60,686 nt of DNA from Bacteroides sp. (lineage in GTDB: Bacteria; Bacteroidota; Bacteroidia; Bacteroidales; Muribaculaceae). The notes beneath the pieces are model-generated. The model was given only the letters and a program-made list of their open reading frames with translations, did no database searches and was not told the DNA's origin. Positions 1 through 8,200 of the stretch are shown piece by piece. The translations under genes and the position numbers were made by a program. The number at the start of each line of letters is the position of its first letter. The first letter of the stretch is position 1. The DNA is taken from the NCBI GenBank assembly GCA_014801945.1, contig JAAVDF010000023.1, positions 1 through 60,686 on the forward strand. Reading direction: 5' to 3'.

Positions 1-102
<102 letters not shown>

Positions 103-106
103 TACG

Positions 107-150
107 AGCCGGAGCTGATATGCATTTTGCATTTCAGCTCCGGCTTTTTT
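107..150 (+). terminator. Intrinsic terminator of the rRNA operon
   Basis: A perfect 12-bp stem (107-118 pairing with 134-145, AGCCGGAGCTGA against its complement) encloses an AT-rich loop and runs directly into a T tract at 145-150. It begins five bases after the 5S end. This is a textbook Rho-independent terminator. Confidence 0.93.
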
Positions 151-213
151 ATGAATAAAAAGTTATGCGTAGCTTTAAATTAAGCTTATTTAAGCCCTAA
201 GTCAGAGGTAAAG

Positions 214-244
214 ATTGAGGTTAATATAATTTTGCGTAACTTTG
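214..244 (+). promoter_or_regulatory. Bacteroidota-type promoter for the surface-gene cluster
   Basis: ATTG at 214-217 and TAACTTTG at 237-244 match the -33 and -7 elements of the main sigma factor of Bacteroidota (TTTG, about 19 nt, TAnnTTTG) with a 19-nt spacer. A second overlapping -7-like element, TAATTTTG, lies at 227-234. The start of transcription would fall near 250, about 70 nt before the Wzi-like gene. Confidence 0.65.
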
Positions 245-317
245 CGTCGTGGAATCTATGCCTCAGAGTTTTCCAGTTCCTACTTAGGCGGGAACGAAAG
301 GTTTAAAGTTCATTATT

Positions 318-1844
318 ATGATATTCAGTAAGCTGTCGAGATACATTCTGGCTCTGCAATTTTCATCTGTCGCCATGATGGTGTCGGCTGAAGAACCGTT
401 GCACTATGAGGCTTCATTGACTGCCGGTACGGGTTCAGGCACATTCGCACCATATTATCTTTCGAGTATTCAACACGGTCGTATAACGCAGGCTGACAAT
501 GTTCAGGCTGAAGTGGCCGTGACACGTAAGATGGATTTCTCCAATCGTTTCTCATACGGCTATGGAATTGATCTCGTCGGGGGGTATGCATCTGCAACGA
601 CGTATGAATACTATGATGAAAGTCTGGATGGTTGGAACAATCATCGTCTGCGTCCGTCAGCAGCATGGATTCAGCAACTTTATGCGGAGATAAAATACCG
701 CAGTCTCTTTCTTGAGGCCGGTCTGAAGGAGCAGCGGTCAGGATTGCTCAACCAGAATCTGACAAGCGGAGATCTTGTCGAGAGTGGGAACGCGCGTCCG
801 ATGCCCCAGATGAGAGCCGGCTTTTTGGATTTTCAGGACATACCCTTTACCGGAGGCTGGTTGCAGATAAAGGGCGAGGGGGCGTTCGGATATATGACGG
901 ACAACGGATGGCTAAAGGATCATTACAATTATTTTAATGCCCATATAGCCTTTGATCAGATATATAATTATAAGTGTGTATATTTCCGTACGAAGCCGTC
1001 AAAACCGTTTTCGATGATTTTCGGTATGCAGGCTGCGGCAACGTTCGGAGGCCGGACGGAATGGTATTCTCGAGGTAAAATAGAAAGGGTCGTGAAACAT
1101 GACCGTAGCTTGCGATATTTTGTAAAGATGATGTTCCCGACTCAGGATGGCGGTGACGGATTTTATTCAGGAAATCACCTCGGTTCGTGGGACATCCGTG
1201 CGCGTTATCGTCTGAAAAATGCCGATGAAATATATGCTTATACCTCATGGCTATGGGATGACGGATCGGGTATCGGCAAGCTTAATGGTTTTGACGGGCT
1301 CTGGGGAGTGGAATACAAGGCGGCACGAAAGGGTTTGATTAATTCAGCCGTGTTTGAGTATTTCGATTTCACAAATCAAAGCGGCCCGATACATTTTGAT
1401 CCTGCCGATAATACCGGATGCAATCTTCCGGCTCATGTATCAGGAGCGGATGACTATTACAATAATGCGACGTATAATCCATACGCTTATTACGGGTTGT
1501 CGATCGGTTCGCCTGTTATGATGGCACCTCTCTATAACCGTGACGGCGTGCTGAGCTATATCGCAAACGCTGTGCGCGGCTTCCATGTCGCTGCCGAAGG
1601 TTCGATTAATCCCGTGCTTGATTATCGTGTCAAGACCGGTTACCGAAAAGGGTGGGGCACGGCCAAACGGATGCTGAAAAGACCGATGCGTCTCTCAGCA
1701 TTCATGATGGAAGCCGAATGGCATCCGAAACGGTTGGGCGGAATGAGTGTGAGAGCCGCAATGGAGATTGACAATGGAAATATGCCCGAAAAGGCTTTCG
1801 GAGTCATGCTTGGCGTGAGATACTCCGGATTGTTGAAGCTATAA
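318..1844 (+). CDS. Capsule assembly Wzi-family outer-membrane protein
   Basis: The 508-residue product starts with a signal peptide (hydrophobic segment about residues 8-24, cleavage near VSAEE). The rest is rich in aromatic, glycine and alternating polar residues, as expected for an outer-membrane beta-barrel, and ends in a short hydrophobic strand (GVRYSGLLKL). The overall pattern, with the early LTAGTGSGTFAPYYLSS segment and a late DYRVKTGYRKGWGT segment, resembles the Bacteroidota branch of the Wzi family, whose founding member anchors capsule to the cell surface. It heads a row of surface genes (lipoprotein, nonulosonate enzymes) with a 12-bp gap to the next gene, which suits a role in surface glycan display. 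The family call rests on sequence character rather than a catalytic motif. Confidence 0.68.
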   Translation: MIFSKLSRYILALQFSSVAMMVSAEEPLHYEASLTAGTGSGTFAPYYLSSIQHGRITQADNVQAEVAVTRKMDFSNRFSYGYGIDLVGGYASATTYEYYDESLDGWNNHRLRPSAAWIQQLYAEIKYRSLFLEAGLKEQRSGLLNQNLTSGDLVESGNARPMPQMRAGFLDFQDIPFTGGWLQIKGEGAFGYMTDNGWLKDHYNYFNAHIAFDQIYNYKCVYFRTKPSKPFSMIFGMQAAATFGGRTEWYSRGKIERVVKHDRSLRYFVKMMFPTQDGGDGFYSGNHLGSWDIRARYRLKNADEIYAYTSWLWDDGSGIGKLNGFDGLWGVEYKAARKGLINSAVFEYFDFTNQSGPIHFDPADNTGCNLPAHVSGADDYYNNATYNPYAYYGLSIGSPVMMAPLYNRDGVLSYIANAVRGFHVAAEGSINPVLDYRVKTGYRKGWGTAKRMLKRPMRLSAFMMEAEWHPKRLGGMSVRAAMEIDNGNMPEKAFGVMLGVRYSGLLKL

Positions 1845-1856
1845 ATTCTGTCGTTA

Positions 1857-2354
1857 ATGATGAAGAAACTGACATTACGAATGGTAAGCATCGCTCCGGT
1901 GGGGTTGCTGCTGACAGTGTTGATGCTGGCGGCAGGATGCACCCGTCATCACGGCGATATTGGCGAATTTTTCGGCGACTGGCGTCTTGACCGGATAACA
2001 GCCGATGGAGAGGAAATGCTGCTATATCCGGATACGGATGAGTCTTACCCGATTCTATATACATGGGCATTTCAGAGCACCGTCATACGGATCAATTCAA
2101 TCTATACACATAACCGCTTGCTGGATTGCTACGGGACATGGAGCGAATCTGACGGAATACTTGAATTGAATTTCACATACAGCGATAAGGAGGAGGGTAC
2201 GGAGTATCTCTACACTCCGCCTAAGATACTTCATCTTTCGCCTGACGGGATCACCCGGCTGAATATCGAAAGGCTCGCAGATAAGAAAATGATAGTGAGT
2301 CATGTCGGAGAGGATGGAGTGAAATACACCTATTATCTGACTCATCCCTATTGA
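1857..2354 (+). CDS. Small lipocalin-like lipoprotein of unknown function
   Basis: The 165-residue product has a hydrophobic signal segment ending in a clear lipobox (LAAGC, Cys about residue 28), so it should be a lipid-anchored envelope protein. The mature part has short beta-strand-like stretches and a GEFFGDWRLDRI opening, the pattern seen in lipocalin-like lipoproteins of Bacteroidota. No catalytic motif is visible. Two adjacent ATG codons (1857 and 1860) could serve as start. The stop overlaps the farthest upstream reading frame of the following LegB-type gene, and the 12-bp gap to the Wzi-like gene suggests co-transcription. Confidence 0.7.
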   Translation: MMKKLTLRMVSIAPVGLLLTVLMLAAGCTRHHGDIGEFFGDWRLDRITADGEEMLLYPDTDESYPILYTWAFQSTVIRINSIYTHNRLLDCYGTWSESDGILELNFTYSDKEEGTEYLYTPPKILHLSPDGITRLNIERLADKKMIVSHVGEDGVKYTYYLTHPY

Positions 2355-2398
2355 TCGGTGATGAAAACAAGAATAAAAACGCATTGAAGGACCAAGAT

Positions 2399-3388
2399 AT
2401 GGATATTAGAAAGGAAAAAGTGCTTGTCACGGGTGCTGACGGTTTTATCGGTTCGCATCTCACCGAGGCTCTTCTTGCCGAAGGATATCAGGTGAGAGCA
2501 CTGTGCCAGTACAACTCATTCAACAACTGGGGCTGGCTTGAAGGGGTGGAGCATCCCGATCTTGAGATAGTGACCGGCGATGTGCGCGATCCTAACTTCT
2601 GCCGTCATATCACGCGAGGGTGCGACACGGTCTATCATCTCGCGGCTCTGATAGCCATCCCGTATAGCTACGTCGCACCTGACAGCTATGTGGATACAAA
2701 TATCAAGGGCACACTCAACATGTGTCAGGCGGCCAAGGAGTGTGGCGTGAAGCGCATTGTCGTCACATCGACAAGCGAAGTTTACGGCACTGCACAATAT
2801 GTCCCGATCGATGAGAAGCATCCACGCCAGCCGCAGTCGCCTTACAGCGCGACTAAAATCGGGGCTGACGCCATAGCCATGAGTTTCTACAATGCGTTTG
2901 AGCTCCCGGTGGTCATCGCACGTCCGTTCAACACCTACGGACCGCGTCAGAGCGCACGCGCCATCATCCCAACAATCATTACCCAGATTGCCGACGGAGC
3001 ACGTGAAATCAAGGTCGGTGATCTCTCGCCGACACGCGATTTCAATTTCGTCAAGGATACGGCGGCCGGATTCATAGCCTTGGGCCGCGCCAAGGGGATC
3101 GAGGGCCGCGACATCAACATCGCTACCGGAACTGAGGTGAGCATGAAGGAGACTCTTGAGACAATAGCCCGGATAATGGGCGAGAAGGTGGAATACGTGG
3201 TTGACCCCGCGCGTCTGCGCCCGTCGGGTAGCGAGGTGTTCCGTCTTTGCGGTGACAACACTCTCATAACATCGCTCACGGACTGGCGTCCGCGCTATGA
3301 CCTTGAAGCCGGTCTGCGTGAGACGGTCGGATGGTTCACCAAGAAAGAGAATCTTGCAAAATACAAGTCGGGTATCTATAACGTATGA
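2399..3388 (+). CDS. legB: LegB-type NAD-dependent sugar-nucleotide 4,6-dehydratase (extended SDR)
   Basis: The 329-residue enzyme has the extended short-chain dehydrogenase signature: the nucleotide-binding loop GADGFIGSH near the N-terminus, the TSTSEVYG catalytic segment, the SPYSATK Tyr-x-x-x-Lys pair and the RPFNTYGPRQ sugar-binding segment. Sequence style matches the dehydratases of legionaminic and related nonulosonate pathways, which convert UDP-N-acetylhexosamine to the 4-keto-6-deoxy sugar. I chose the ATG at 2399 because a GAAGGA ribosome-binding site precedes it by 7 nt and it begins just before the conserved fold; a TTG at 2351 is possible but would add 16 polar residues. The stop overlaps the next start by 4 bp, so translation is probably coupled with the ATP-grasp gene. 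Confidence 0.82.
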   Translation: MDIRKEKVLVTGADGFIGSHLTEALLAEGYQVRALCQYNSFNNWGWLEGVEHPDLEIVTGDVRDPNFCRHITRGCDTVYHLAALIAIPYSYVAPDSYVDTNIKGTLNMCQAAKECGVKRIVVTSTSEVYGTAQYVPIDEKHPRQPQSPYSATKIGADAIAMSFYNAFELPVVIARPFNTYGPRQSARAIIPTIITQIADGAREIKVGDLSPTRDFNFVKDTAAGFIALGRAKGIEGRDINIATGTEVSMKETLETIARIMGEKVEYVVDPARLRPSGSEVFRLCGDNTLITSLTDWRPRYDLEAGLRETVGWFTKKENLAKYKSGIYNV

Positions 3389-4368
3389 CCAACATGGAAA
3401 AGCATAGTGACGATACTGGCGGGCGGAAGAGCCTGAATGTACTGTTTCTTGGAGGAGCCAAGCGTGTGTCATTCGGTCGGAAACTGCTTGAAGCCGGCGA
3501 GAGGCTTGGCATAGATGTCAAGATCTACAGTTATGAGCTTGAGGCCGAAGTACCGGTGGCATTGATCGGAGGAGTGATAATAGGCCGCCGCTGGAATGCC
3601 TCTGACATACTGGATCATCTTCATCAGGTGGTCGGGGCATATCATATCGACGTGCTTCTGCCTTTTGTGGATGGAGCTATCTCTATTGCCGGTGCGTACG
3701 TTGCAACCTATAGCGATGCATGGGCACCGGTGGTGAGTTCCGGAAAGGCGGACACGCTTTTTGACAAAGTGCTTTCCGCACGTGAGTTTGAAGCAGCCGG
3801 GCTTGACATCCCGCAGACATACACAGGCGGACGTCCGGTATTCCCGCTGATCGCAAAGCCGCGTCGCGGATCTGCATCGAAAGGTATCCATGTGATTGAC
3901 GGTGTCAACGAATTCAAGAAAATATCGAAGATTGCCGACGAGTATCTGATACAGACCTACTATCCCGAACGCGAGGAATATACGGTGGATTGCTATATAT
4001 CACGTCGTGGCGAGACGCTTTGCATCAGTCCGCGTAAACGTGTCGAAGTGGTAGGCGGAGAGGTGTCGAGAAGTGTCACGGTCGATTATCCCGAATTGCT
4101 CGAAGCATCGGCAAGAGCCATAGAGCGGCTCGGACTCCGCGGCGCAATCACACTCCAATATCTTCGGGATATGACGACGAACAGGCTTATGCTTATGGAG
4201 ATCAACCCCCGTCTGGGGGGCGGTGTGGTGTGTTCGATCCATGCCGGAGCTGATATTCCTGCGATGATACTCTCGGATGCTGTCGGCGATGTGGCTGAAA
4301 AAGCTACCGGAATCCGTCCGGGCACTATGATCTGCCGCTATTTTGAAGAGGCTGTATTCAATGTTTAA
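3385..4368 (+). CDS. ATP-grasp family ligase in nonulosonate cluster
   Basis: The 327-residue protein has the layout of the carbamoyl-phosphate-synthase-like ATP-grasp family: a pre-ATP-grasp domain opening with VLFLGGAKRV, a central nucleotide-binding segment (PLIAKPRRGSASKGI) and a metal-binding segment (MEINPRLGGG) near residue 270. Such enzymes join a carboxylate to an amine or another nucleophile using ATP. The substrate is not known. It overlaps the dehydratase gene by 4 bp and lies 27 bp before the NeuB-type synthase, so it very likely modifies the sugar or its precursor in the same pathway, for example by adding an amino acid or acyl group; that is inference. A second possible start is the ATG at 3394. 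Confidence 0.75.
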   Translation: MTNMEKHSDDTGGRKSLNVLFLGGAKRVSFGRKLLEAGERLGIDVKIYSYELEAEVPVALIGGVIIGRRWNASDILDHLHQVVGAYHIDVLLPFVDGAISIAGAYVATYSDAWAPVVSSGKADTLFDKVLSAREFEAAGLDIPQTYTGGRPVFPLIAKPRRGSASKGIHVIDGVNEFKKISKIADEYLIQTYYPEREEYTVDCYISRRGETLCISPRKRVEVVGGEVSRSVTVDYPELLEASARAIERLGLRGAITLQYLRDMTTNRLMLMEINPRLGGGVVCSIHAGADIPAMILSDAVGDVAEKATGIRPGTMICRYFEEAVFNV

Positions 4369-4395
4369 ATGTTTTGACAAAGCAGAGTCAGAAGT

Positions 4396-5409
4396 ATGAA
4401 GGATGACAATAAAATAATCATTATAGCCGAGGCCGGTGTCAATCATAACGCCTCGATGGAGATGGCACGACGCATGGTTGTCGAAGCGGCCCGTGCCGGA
4501 GCGGACTATGTGAAGTTTCAGACAGCAGTGCCCGAACTCGTCATCTCGTCAATCGCTCCGAAAGCCGAGTATCAGAAAGAGACCACTGGCGAGGAGGAAT
4601 CGCAGCTTGACATGTGCCGCGCCATCCATCTGCCGTTGTCGGCTTATCCTGAGCTTGCCGAACTGTGTCGGGAGGTGGGGATCGGATTCATGAGCACGCC
4701 GTTTGACCTTGTGAGCATCGATTCGCTCGCTGAGTTAGGGATGGATTATTGGAAGATACCGTCAGGCGAGATCACCAATCTACCATATCTCCGTAAGATA
4801 GCAGGAATCGGCGGAAAAGTGATACTTTCGACAGGAATGTCAACCATTGATGAAGTCTCGGCCGCAGTAGATATTCTTGCTGAAGGAGGGATTGACAGAA
4901 AAGACATATTCCTGCTTCACTGCACCACTCAGTATCCGACACCGTATTCCGACGTAAATCTGCTGGCCATGGAAAGTCTGCGCAGGCTTGATGTCGGAGG
5001 GGTAGGCTATAGTGACCATACCCTCGGAATCGAAGTTCCAATTGCGGCGGCTGCCCTTGGAGCGAAGGTCATCGAAAAACATTTCACACTTGACAAGTCT
5101 CTTCCCGGCCCTGACCACAGGGCATCGCTTGATCCTGCCGAGCTTACAGCGATGGTGAAAGCCGTACGCAACATCGAGCTTGCGCTCGGCGACGGAGAGA
5201 AGCGTGTGGCTGAAAGCGAACGTCCGAACATCGAAGTGGCCCGCAAGAGTATTGTGGCCTCGCGTCCGATTGCGGCAGGTGAAATATTCACGGAAGAAAA
5301 CATAACGGTCAAACGCCCCGGCAATGGCATCAGTCCCATGAAGTGGGACTCGGTGATAGGCCAAAGGGCTAAAAAGGATTTTCCTTACGACTCCCTGATT
5401 GAACTTTAG
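4396..5409 (+). CDS. neuB: NeuB/LegI-type nonulosonate synthase
   Basis: The 337-residue enzyme carries the NeuB fold: an opening IIAEAGVNHN strand, ADYVKFQT, the substrate-binding MSTPFD and KIPSGE segments, SDHTLG and the signature EKHFTLDKSLPGPDH. The C-terminal 60 residues form an SAF/antifreeze-like domain (RKSIVASRPIAAGEIFTEEN). The family condenses phosphoenolpyruvate with an N-acetylated hexosamine to give sialic, legionaminic or pseudaminic acid. The neighbouring LegB-type gene favours a legionaminic-like product, but NeuB subfamilies cannot be separated by eye. No CMP-sugar synthetase (NeuA) or epimerase (NeuC/LegG) gene is in the window, so activation must be encoded elsewhere. Confidence 0.88.
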   Translation: MKDDNKIIIIAEAGVNHNASMEMARRMVVEAARAGADYVKFQTAVPELVISSIAPKAEYQKETTGEEESQLDMCRAIHLPLSAYPELAELCREVGIGFMSTPFDLVSIDSLAELGMDYWKIPSGEITNLPYLRKIAGIGGKVILSTGMSTIDEVSAAVDILAEGGIDRKDIFLLHCTTQYPTPYSDVNLLAMESLRRLDVGGVGYSDHTLGIEVPIAAAALGAKVIEKHFTLDKSLPGPDHRASLDPAELTAMVKAVRNIELALGDGEKRVAESERPNIEVARKSIVASRPIAAGEIFTEENITVKRPGNGISPMKWDSVIGQRAKKDFPYDSLIEL

Positions 5410-5467
5410 GCTTAGCCGCGACATTTATTTATTGTAGTCAGTACAAGTTCACCACTCCGAAAAGCTT

Positions 5468-6901
5468 ATGAAAGGTTCTCTAAAACTGTCATTGACGCAA
5501 AAACTTCAGCAACGGCTTTCACCGTTGCAGATGCGCTTCGTGCGTCTGCTTGAAATGAACGGTCCGGAGATCGAGGAAGAAGTGAGACGTGAAGTAGATG
5601 ACAATCCTGCGCTTGAAGTGGTGACTGACGGCCCTGAACCGTCGGCAGAGGGTGATTTCAATGAAAGCTCCGAGGATCTGCAGCTTGCCGATTACAGAAA
5701 TGAGGATGAGATCCCGTCTTACCGGTTTGAGGCGCGAAACCGATCGCACGACGATGCCTATTTCGAGCCTGTCGCCGTGGCGGAAGAGAGCTCTCTGAGC
5801 GAATCGCTCATGGAGCAACTTGCCGAGACAGACGTAACGCCGCTTGACTTGCAGATAGCACGATATATAATCGGAAATCTTGACGATAACGGTTACCTGA
5901 CCCGCACTCTTGACCAGATTCTCGACGATCTGGCCATAAACGCAGGAATCGAGGTCGATATGGATCATTTGAGAGAGCTTGTCAGACGTGTGCGTGCTCT
6001 TGATCCTCCGGGCATCTGTGCCTACGATCTGCGTGACTGTCTGGCATTGCAGTTGCGGCGTCTTGCACCGACCGATGCGCGTAATCTTGCCCTTGAGATC
6101 GTGGATCATTATTTCGATGTCTTTTCATTGCGCCATTTTGACCGTCTTGCCACCATGCTCGGAGTCAGCAAGGAGCAACTGCGTGAGGCCGTGGATATAA
6201 TACGGACGCTTAATCCGAAGCCGGGAGGACAGGTCGGTGGCAATGCCGGTGACGATAAATTGCGTCATATCATTCCGGATTTCAATATCGAGACTGACGG
6301 CGATAAGCTCACACTGACCCTTGTCAACAATCTTCCTGAACTTACCATTGAGGAAAGTTATGTCAGCGATGGTAATGAGTTCATGGCCGGGAGTACGGAG
6401 CGCAACCGCAAGGATGCACAGGCTTTCATAACGCGTAAGCGCGAGGACGCAACGGAATTTATCGATCTTCTGCGTCTCCGTCAGGAAACTCTCTACCGGG
6501 TGATGGAAGCGATTCTGAAATATCAACATGATTTTTTCATGACGGAGGATGAGTCAAAACTCCGTCCGATGATACTGAAGGATATAGCAGCCATGACAGG
6601 CTATGATCTTTCGGTCATATCGCGTGCGACGGCAGGAAAATATGTCGCAACTCCCGGAGGGATCTATCCCCTCAAATTTTTCTTTAATGAGAAAGTCAAT
6701 GCCGACGAGGATTCATCATCGCGTGAGATTCTGGCAGTGATCCGTGAGATAATCGATGCAGAGGATCATCATGATCCGCTCAATGATGATGCACTCATGC
6801 AGAAACTTGCCGAGAGGGGTTATGATCTGGCCCGACGGACAGTGGCGAAATATCGTGAGCGGCTCGGAATCCCTGTGGCGCGTCTGCGTAAGCAGATATG
6901 A
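5468..6901 (+). CDS. rpoN: RNA polymerase sigma-54 factor
   Basis: The 477-residue protein has the three parts of sigma-54. The N-terminal activator-interacting region opens SLTQKLQQRLSPLQMRFVRLL and is followed by an acidic linker. The core-binding domain spans roughly residues 110-300. The C-terminal DNA-binding domain ends with the RpoN box (ARRTVAKYRERLGIPVARLR). It directs transcription from -24/-12 promoters and needs an enhancer-binding ATPase. It lies 58 bp after neuB with no terminator between, so it may be part of the same transcript although its role is separate. Length is normal for Bacteroidota. Confidence 0.96.
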   Translation: MKGSLKLSLTQKLQQRLSPLQMRFVRLLEMNGPEIEEEVRREVDDNPALEVVTDGPEPSAEGDFNESSEDLQLADYRNEDEIPSYRFEARNRSHDDAYFEPVAVAEESSLSESLMEQLAETDVTPLDLQIARYIIGNLDDNGYLTRTLDQILDDLAINAGIEVDMDHLRELVRRVRALDPPGICAYDLRDCLALQLRRLAPTDARNLALEIVDHYFDVFSLRHFDRLATMLGVSKEQLREAVDIIRTLNPKPGGQVGGNAGDDKLRHIIPDFNIETDGDKLTLTLVNNLPELTIEESYVSDGNEFMAGSTERNRKDAQAFITRKREDATEFIDLLRLRQETLYRVMEAILKYQHDFFMTEDESKLRPMILKDIAAMTGYDLSVISRATAGKYVATPGGIYPLKFFFNEKVNADEDSSSREILAVIREIIDAEDHHDPLNDDALMQKLAERGYDLARRTVAKYRERLGIPVARLRKQI

Positions 6902-6968
6902 TGATTAAGGTTCAAAATCCCCACTCCGGAATAAAATAAAAGCCATGATTTGATTGTTAGATAAATAT

Positions 6969-7577
6969 ATGAAGAAGATTTCCGAAATAATATCTGCGGT
7001 ATTCTCTCCGCTACTCGTGCCGACTTACGGCATGATACTTACCGCTTTTCTGACAATATTGCGTTTCCTTCCCTCCAATCTTCTTTGGACGGCCATAGGA
7101 ATCACATTTGTCATCACCTGTCTCGTACCGGTCGCGGCCATAATCGCTCTTTTCAAAAGCGGAGTGATAAAGGATGCCGCGCTTAACGAGCGCACGGAGC
7201 GTTACATCCCATACGGCGTTGTGATTCTCTGTTATCTCGGATGCGGATTCTTCTTCTATAAGGCAAGTGCGCCGCTGTGGCTTCCGATGTTTTTTGTCGG
7301 CGGAGCTTGTGCCACGCTGATCAACACCGTTGTCAACCGTTGGTGGAAAATCAGTGCTCATGCAGCCGCTATGGGTGGACTGGTGGCACTGTTGTTCCGT
7401 GTTGTGGCGTCGCACTACGCTCTGTTCAATATGAACGTATGGCTTTCAGCTGTGATCATAACTGCGGGAATTGTAATGACCGCACGTGTGTATCTTGAAC
7501 GTCACACACTATGGCAGGTACTTGCCGGATGTGCCAACGGCTTCATCTGCGTTTATCTTCTTTCGATGATACATTGA
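6969..7577 (+). CDS. PAP2-like integral membrane protein
   Basis: The product, 202 residues from the ATG at 6969, has about five to six hydrophobic helices and reads as a polytopic inner-membrane protein. The pair KISAHAAAMGG (about residue 125) and ARVYLERHTLWQVLAG (about residue 175) resembles the second and third motifs of type-2 phosphatidic acid phosphatases, with His residues in the expected places. The first motif (KxxxxxxRP) is not clear. It could therefore be a lipid-phosphate phosphatase or a degenerate relative. A TTG at 6954 would extend the frame by five residues; the ATG is preferred. Confidence 0.55.
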   Translation: MKKISEIISAVFSPLLVPTYGMILTAFLTILRFLPSNLLWTAIGITFVITCLVPVAAIIALFKSGVIKDAALNERTERYIPYGVVILCYLGCGFFFYKASAPLWLPMFFVGGACATLINTVVNRWWKISAHAAAMGGLVALLFRVVASHYALFNMNVWLSAVIITAGIVMTARVYLERHTLWQVLAGCANGFICVYLLSMIH

Positions 7578-7585
7578 TCCCGACT

Positions 7586-7614
7586 CCTGACGGCGGCCTG
7601 AATCCGTCAGGCCG
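7586..7614 (+). other. Two overlapping alternative hairpins before purE
   Basis: Two perfect 8-bp stems share bases: 7586-7593 pairs with 7604-7611, and 7594-7601 pairs with 7607-7614. They cannot form together. They start nine bases after the membrane-protein stop and end about 60 nt before purE. There is no clean T tract after either, so the element may be a weak terminator for the upstream gene or part of a purE leader. Confidence 0.45.
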
Positions 7615-7677
7615 ATCGGAAATTTTCCATACAGCAAACCACAATATATATATAACCATATATTAAACCGAATTATC

Positions 7678-8184
7678 ATGAACCCTACAGTTAGCATCAT
7701 CATGGGAAGCACAAGCGATCTTCCCATTCTGAAAAAAGCGGCTGATTTCCTCAATCAGATGGAAGTGCCGTTCGAGATGAATGCCCTTTCGGCTCATCGT
7801 ACACCTTCCGAGGTCGAAACATTTGCGCGCGGTGCCGAAGGCCGTGGCCTGAAGGTCATAATCGCAGCCGCCGGAATGGCAGCCGCTCTTCCGGGTGTTA
7901 TTGCCGCGATGACCCCTGTCCCCGTCATCGGTATTCCAATCAATTCATCGCTCAACGGAGTGGATGCACTCTATTCTATCGTCCAGATGCCTCCGGGCAT
8001 CTCTGTAGCGACAGTCGGTATAAATGCCGGACTCAATGCCGCAGTGATGGCCGTGCAGATCCTTGCGCTCAGCGATCCTGAACTTGCAAAGCGTTATGCA
8101 GCCTATCGCGCCACACTTTCGCAGAAAATCGTAAATGCGAACGAGGAGCTGAAAACTTTGAAATATGATTTCAAGGTTGACTGA
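7678..8184 (+). CDS. purE: N5-carboxyaminoimidazole ribonucleotide mutase
   Basis: The 168-residue enzyme shows the PurE class I signature: GSTSDLP at the N-terminus, the SAHRTP substrate loop near residue 40 and a Gly/Ala-rich AAAGMAAALPGV segment around the CAIR-binding site. It moves the carboxyl group from N5-CAIR to C4 in purine synthesis and works as a homo-octamer. The gene begins the packed run purE-ispG-ribD. A 16-nt gap separates its stop from the ispG start chosen here, although an upstream ispG start would overlap it. Confidence 0.96.
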   Translation: MNPTVSIIMGSTSDLPILKKAADFLNQMEVPFEMNALSAHRTPSEVETFARGAEGRGLKVIIAAAGMAAALPGVIAAMTPVPVIGIPINSSLNGVDALYSIVQMPPGISVATVGINAGLNAAVMAVQILALSDPELAKRYAAYRATLSQKIVNANEELKTLKYDFKVD

Positions 8185-8200
8185 TTTCAATGTTAGGAAT

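Noticed and set aside
2516-3472. 318-residue minus-strand open frame
   Set aside because: It is the antisense of the LegB-type gene, rich in His, Arg and Cys, with no recognisable domain.
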